64,000 bases of DNA from CAKZQX01 sp034435975. Its GTDB lineage: Bacteria > Chloroflexota > Chloroflexia > Chloroflexales > Chloroflexaceae. Every line of letters begins with the position of its first letter. Within the stretch, counting starts at the first letter, position 1. Positions 62,199-64,000 of the stretch are shown here, one piece after another. Made by a program: the position numbers and the translations under genes. The DNA lies in contig DAOTWD010000103.1 in the NCBI GenBank assembly GCA_034435975.1, forward strand, positions 1 through 64,000, written 5' to 3'. The notes beneath the pieces are model-generated. The model ran no database searches, had not been told where the DNA came from, and was given only the letters and a program-made list of their open reading frames with translations.

Positions 62199-63431
62199 TC
62201 AGGGCCGACACAGCACGGGCGGAGGGGCGATGGCCTCTTGCTCTAGCTTGCAATCGGCGTGCAGCAGGGCAGCGATCAGGGGTTGGCAGTCAGCGAGCTG
62301 CGGGTGTGATTGCAGGCTCTGCAAGGCTGCACGATCGCGGGCGGTCAGTGGCCGGGCATACCGGCGCTGACGGCGGAACGTTTCGGCGTCCATCGCCAGC
62401 GGTTGAACAGTGGCCAGCGTGCCACGCAGGTGCAGCAGGATGCGCAGTCCATCGGGATCGAGGTCGCCCCAGTGGTACAGGGTAATGCCTGGCACGGCCT
62501 GACGCAGGTTTTGGAGCAAAGTCAGCACGGCCGGGCTGGCAAAGCCACCGAGGTACACCGCCAGTACGGACGGGTGTCGTACGGGCAGCAGTTCGTGAAA
62601 GCTGGTGGCATTCTCGATGGTAACAACGGTTCGGGCGTGGCAAGCTGCAATCTGGCAGTGCTGCAACAGACTGGTCGGTAGCGCCAATCCTGCCTCAACC
62701 CCACTCAGATCGAGCGGCGTTGCCGCGCCAGTGCGCAACACCAGTGCCCCCGCCAGCGGCACGTATTCAGGAATGCGCTCGACCATGTGCGCTCGCAGCA
62801 GAGCACGGTCATCATCGCCGAATGTCGCTGACGATGTATCGTGGCGGCGTAGCACGGCAATGATTGCGTTGCGCAGTTCGGCGATGCGCTTGCTATTGGC
62901 AAACAGACGCACGCTCAACGCCCGCTCGCTCAGGGGTGCGCGTAGCCGGGCGATTGCGTCCAGCACCATCAGCAGATCGGCATTCCCTTGCGGATCATCC
63001 AGGTTGAGCGGGGAGAGCGCTCGTTGGTGCGCCAGTTGTTCGCTTGCCCAGGCCAGGAATGCCGCGTGCCAGTCGGTGCGTGGCTCCTGCGCCGCCAGTA
63101 ACGCACGCAGTTCGGCTTCCTGCTGCCGACGTGGAGTGCGGTTCAGCAGCGTGTATAGCGTGGCGGCGTGGGCTGGCAGGAGATCAACGGCTTCCAGCCA
63201 GTTGCCCTGTTCCCACTTCTGCCAGTGTAGCTGGACGATCCCTTGCACTGCCAACTGTTGCAGGGCCGCATTCGTCTCACTGCGCGGCGCCGCGTTGTCA
63301 GGTGCAAAATAGGCAGGATGCGTCTTTGCTGTCAGCCGCACACGCACCACCGTCTGCCGCTGCGGTTGCTCATAGCGATCCAGCAGTGTATGCAGGATGG
63401 TGCGGGCCAGTTCTGGCAGATAGACGTTCAT
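62199..63431 (-). CDS. jetD: Wadjet defence system protein JetD
   Basis: 410 residues, DUF3322/DUF2220 family. JetD is the nuclease of the Wadjet (JetABCD) SMC-like system that cleaves small circular DNA such as plasmids. The N-terminal part is helical (winged-helix-like). The C-terminal third is a topoisomerase VI-type Toprim fold: VVTIENATSFHELLP (catalytic Glu), VYLGGFASPAVL and HWGDLDPDGLRILLHL (DxD). Its ATG overlaps the jetC stop (ATGA), as in other Wadjet operons. Confidence 0.92.
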   Translation of the reverse strand: MNVYLPELARTILHTLLDRYEQPQRQTVVRVRLTAKTHPAYFAPDNAAPRSETNAALQQLAVQGIVQLHWQKWEQGNWLEAVDLLPAHAATLYTLLNRTPRRQQEAELRALLAAQEPRTDWHAAFLAWASEQLAHQRALSPLNLDDPQGNADLLMVLDAIARLRAPLSERALSVRLFANSKRIAELRNAIIAVLRRHDTSSATFGDDDRALLRAHMVERIPEYVPLAGALVLRTGAATPLDLSGVEAGLALPTSLLQHCQIAACHARTVVTIENATSFHELLPVRHPSVLAVYLGGFASPAVLTLLQNLRQAVPGITLYHWGDLDPDGLRILLHLRGTLATVQPLAMDAETFRRQRRYARPLTARDRAALQSLQSHPQLADCQPLIAALLHADCKLEQEAIAPPPVLCRP

Positions 63432-64000
63432 GGGGTCGAGTCGGGCAGATCGTTCGGGGCGACCGTGCCATTGCCAGACGTGGCGGCGGCCAGTTTTGCC
63501 AGTAGCGCGGCATAGTTGCGGTATGGCTCGATCAAAACCGTATCGCCCACAGTGGATAGCACTAGGCTGGTGCAGATCTTCGGCACCAGATATTCGCAGC
63601 GTTCGAGCGGCGTGGCGGTGATGATTTGCAGGCCAAAGCCTTGCAGCAACTCCAGCGTGGCCCCGATCCGATCCTGATCCATCTTGGAGAAAGCCTCATC
63701 GAAGGCGACCAGGCGGATGGTGGGTCGCTGGTGACGCTCGTTGATGTGGTACAACTGCGCAAACGAGGCAGCGATGGTGACATAGAACGGCGTCTGCGTC
63801 TCGCCACCAGAGGTCTGGCCCATGATACGGCTCAGGCGCGAGGTGTTGCCGTCGGCGTGTGTCACCTCAATGTCGTAGCTCAGGTAGCTGCGGTAGTCGG
63901 TCATGCGGCGCTGCTGCTCGCGTTCGGCGTCGGTTCTGGGTGTGCGCGTAAGCAGTGCATAGAACTGATCGAAACTGGCCTTGTGGGTGGCATAAAAATC
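63428..64000 (-). CDS. jetC: Wadjet SMC-like ATPase JetC, C-terminal part (runs off window)
   Basis: 190 residues visible; the frame stays open to the window edge (FYATHKASFDQFYALLTRTP at its upstream limit), so the N-terminal head and coiled coil lie outside. Visible are the ABC signature GQTSGGETQTPFYVTIAASFA, the Walker B LVAFDEAFSKMDQDR and the following D-loop, all JetC-type. jetA and jetB are expected beyond the edge. Confidence 0.9.
   Translation of the reverse strand, partial: DFYATHKASFDQFYALLTRTPRTDAEREQQRRMTDYRSYLSYDIEVTHADGNTSRLSRIMGQTSGGETQTPFYVTIAASFAQLYHINERHQRPTIRLVAFDEAFSKMDQDRIGATLELLQGFGLQIITATPLERCEYLVPKICTSLVLSTVGDTVLIEPYRNYAALLAKLAAATSGNGTVAPNDLPDSTP

Overview
The window looks like chromosome of a filamentous anoxygenic phototroph of the Chloroflexota (Chloroflexales). 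The main evidence is a cluster of bacteriochlorophyll a genes on the minus strand: bchI, bchD, bchX, bchC, bchF and a PucC/BCD-family carrier. Supporting evidence is a sulfolipid pair (sqdB and an SqdX-like glycosyltransferase), many PAS/GAF histidine kinases and NarL-type regulators, and a complex I-like membrane gene set of the kind seen in this phylum. Genus cannot be fixed from the sequence alone.

Layout. 1-0.5 kb: 45-bp GC-rich tandem repeats. 0.5-2 kb: two half-size chromate transporter genes. 2-11.2 kb: photosynthesis cluster, all minus strand, with unusually long spacers and a 62-residue membrane protein between bchX and bchI. 11.2-17 kb: a small transposase-like orphan, sqdB and sqdX (convergent), a GT2 glycosyltransferase and a DUF58 protein. 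17-25 kb: a monoacylglycerol lipase-like hydrolase with an acetyltransferase remnant, an RND pump and its adaptor behind a palindromic promoter, and gnd followed by a decayed zwf. 25-35 kb: signalling region with a PAS-GAF NarX-type kinase and regulator pair, phoU, three more receiver proteins, a GAF protein, an orphan CBM48 protein and a tandem UspA protein. 35-44 kb: rpiA, then a six-gene complex I/group 4 hydrogenase-like operon followed by an ABC exporter pair. 44-53 kb: an M23 endopeptidase, a PAS-STAS regulator coupled to a LutC-like protein, and a very large pseudokinase-FHA membrane protein. 52.8-57.3 kb: lrgA/lrgB split by a palindromic element, a lipoprotein metallopeptidase, a short internally repetitive protein and a PfpI-like protein. 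57.6-62 kb: a hybrid histidine kinase and a second GT2. 62.2-64 kb: jetD and the 3' end of jetC of a Wadjet system that runs off the edge.

Throughout, spacers carry short palindromic elements that look like non-autonomous mobile elements. One family has ends resembling GCAATCCTGATACTCCAACGAGAC-like arms around a core GGGGGCCTGCGGCCCCC. Another has a 16-bp end GTAACCGTTCAGGTGG. One copy lies inside a reading frame, one between lrgA and lrgB, and one between the first two genes of the complex I-like operon.

As a system, the bch genes supply Mg chelation (BchI/D), the chlorophyllide reductase iron protein (BchX) and the C3-side-chain steps (BchF, BchC). SqdB/SqdX would make sulfolipid for the photosynthetic membrane. 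The complex I-like operon has both antiporter-type subunits and the small iron-sulfur subunit. Its catalytic large subunit lacks one of the four hydrogenase metal-ligand cysteines, so its substrate is unknown. No tRNA, rRNA or CRISPR array was seen.
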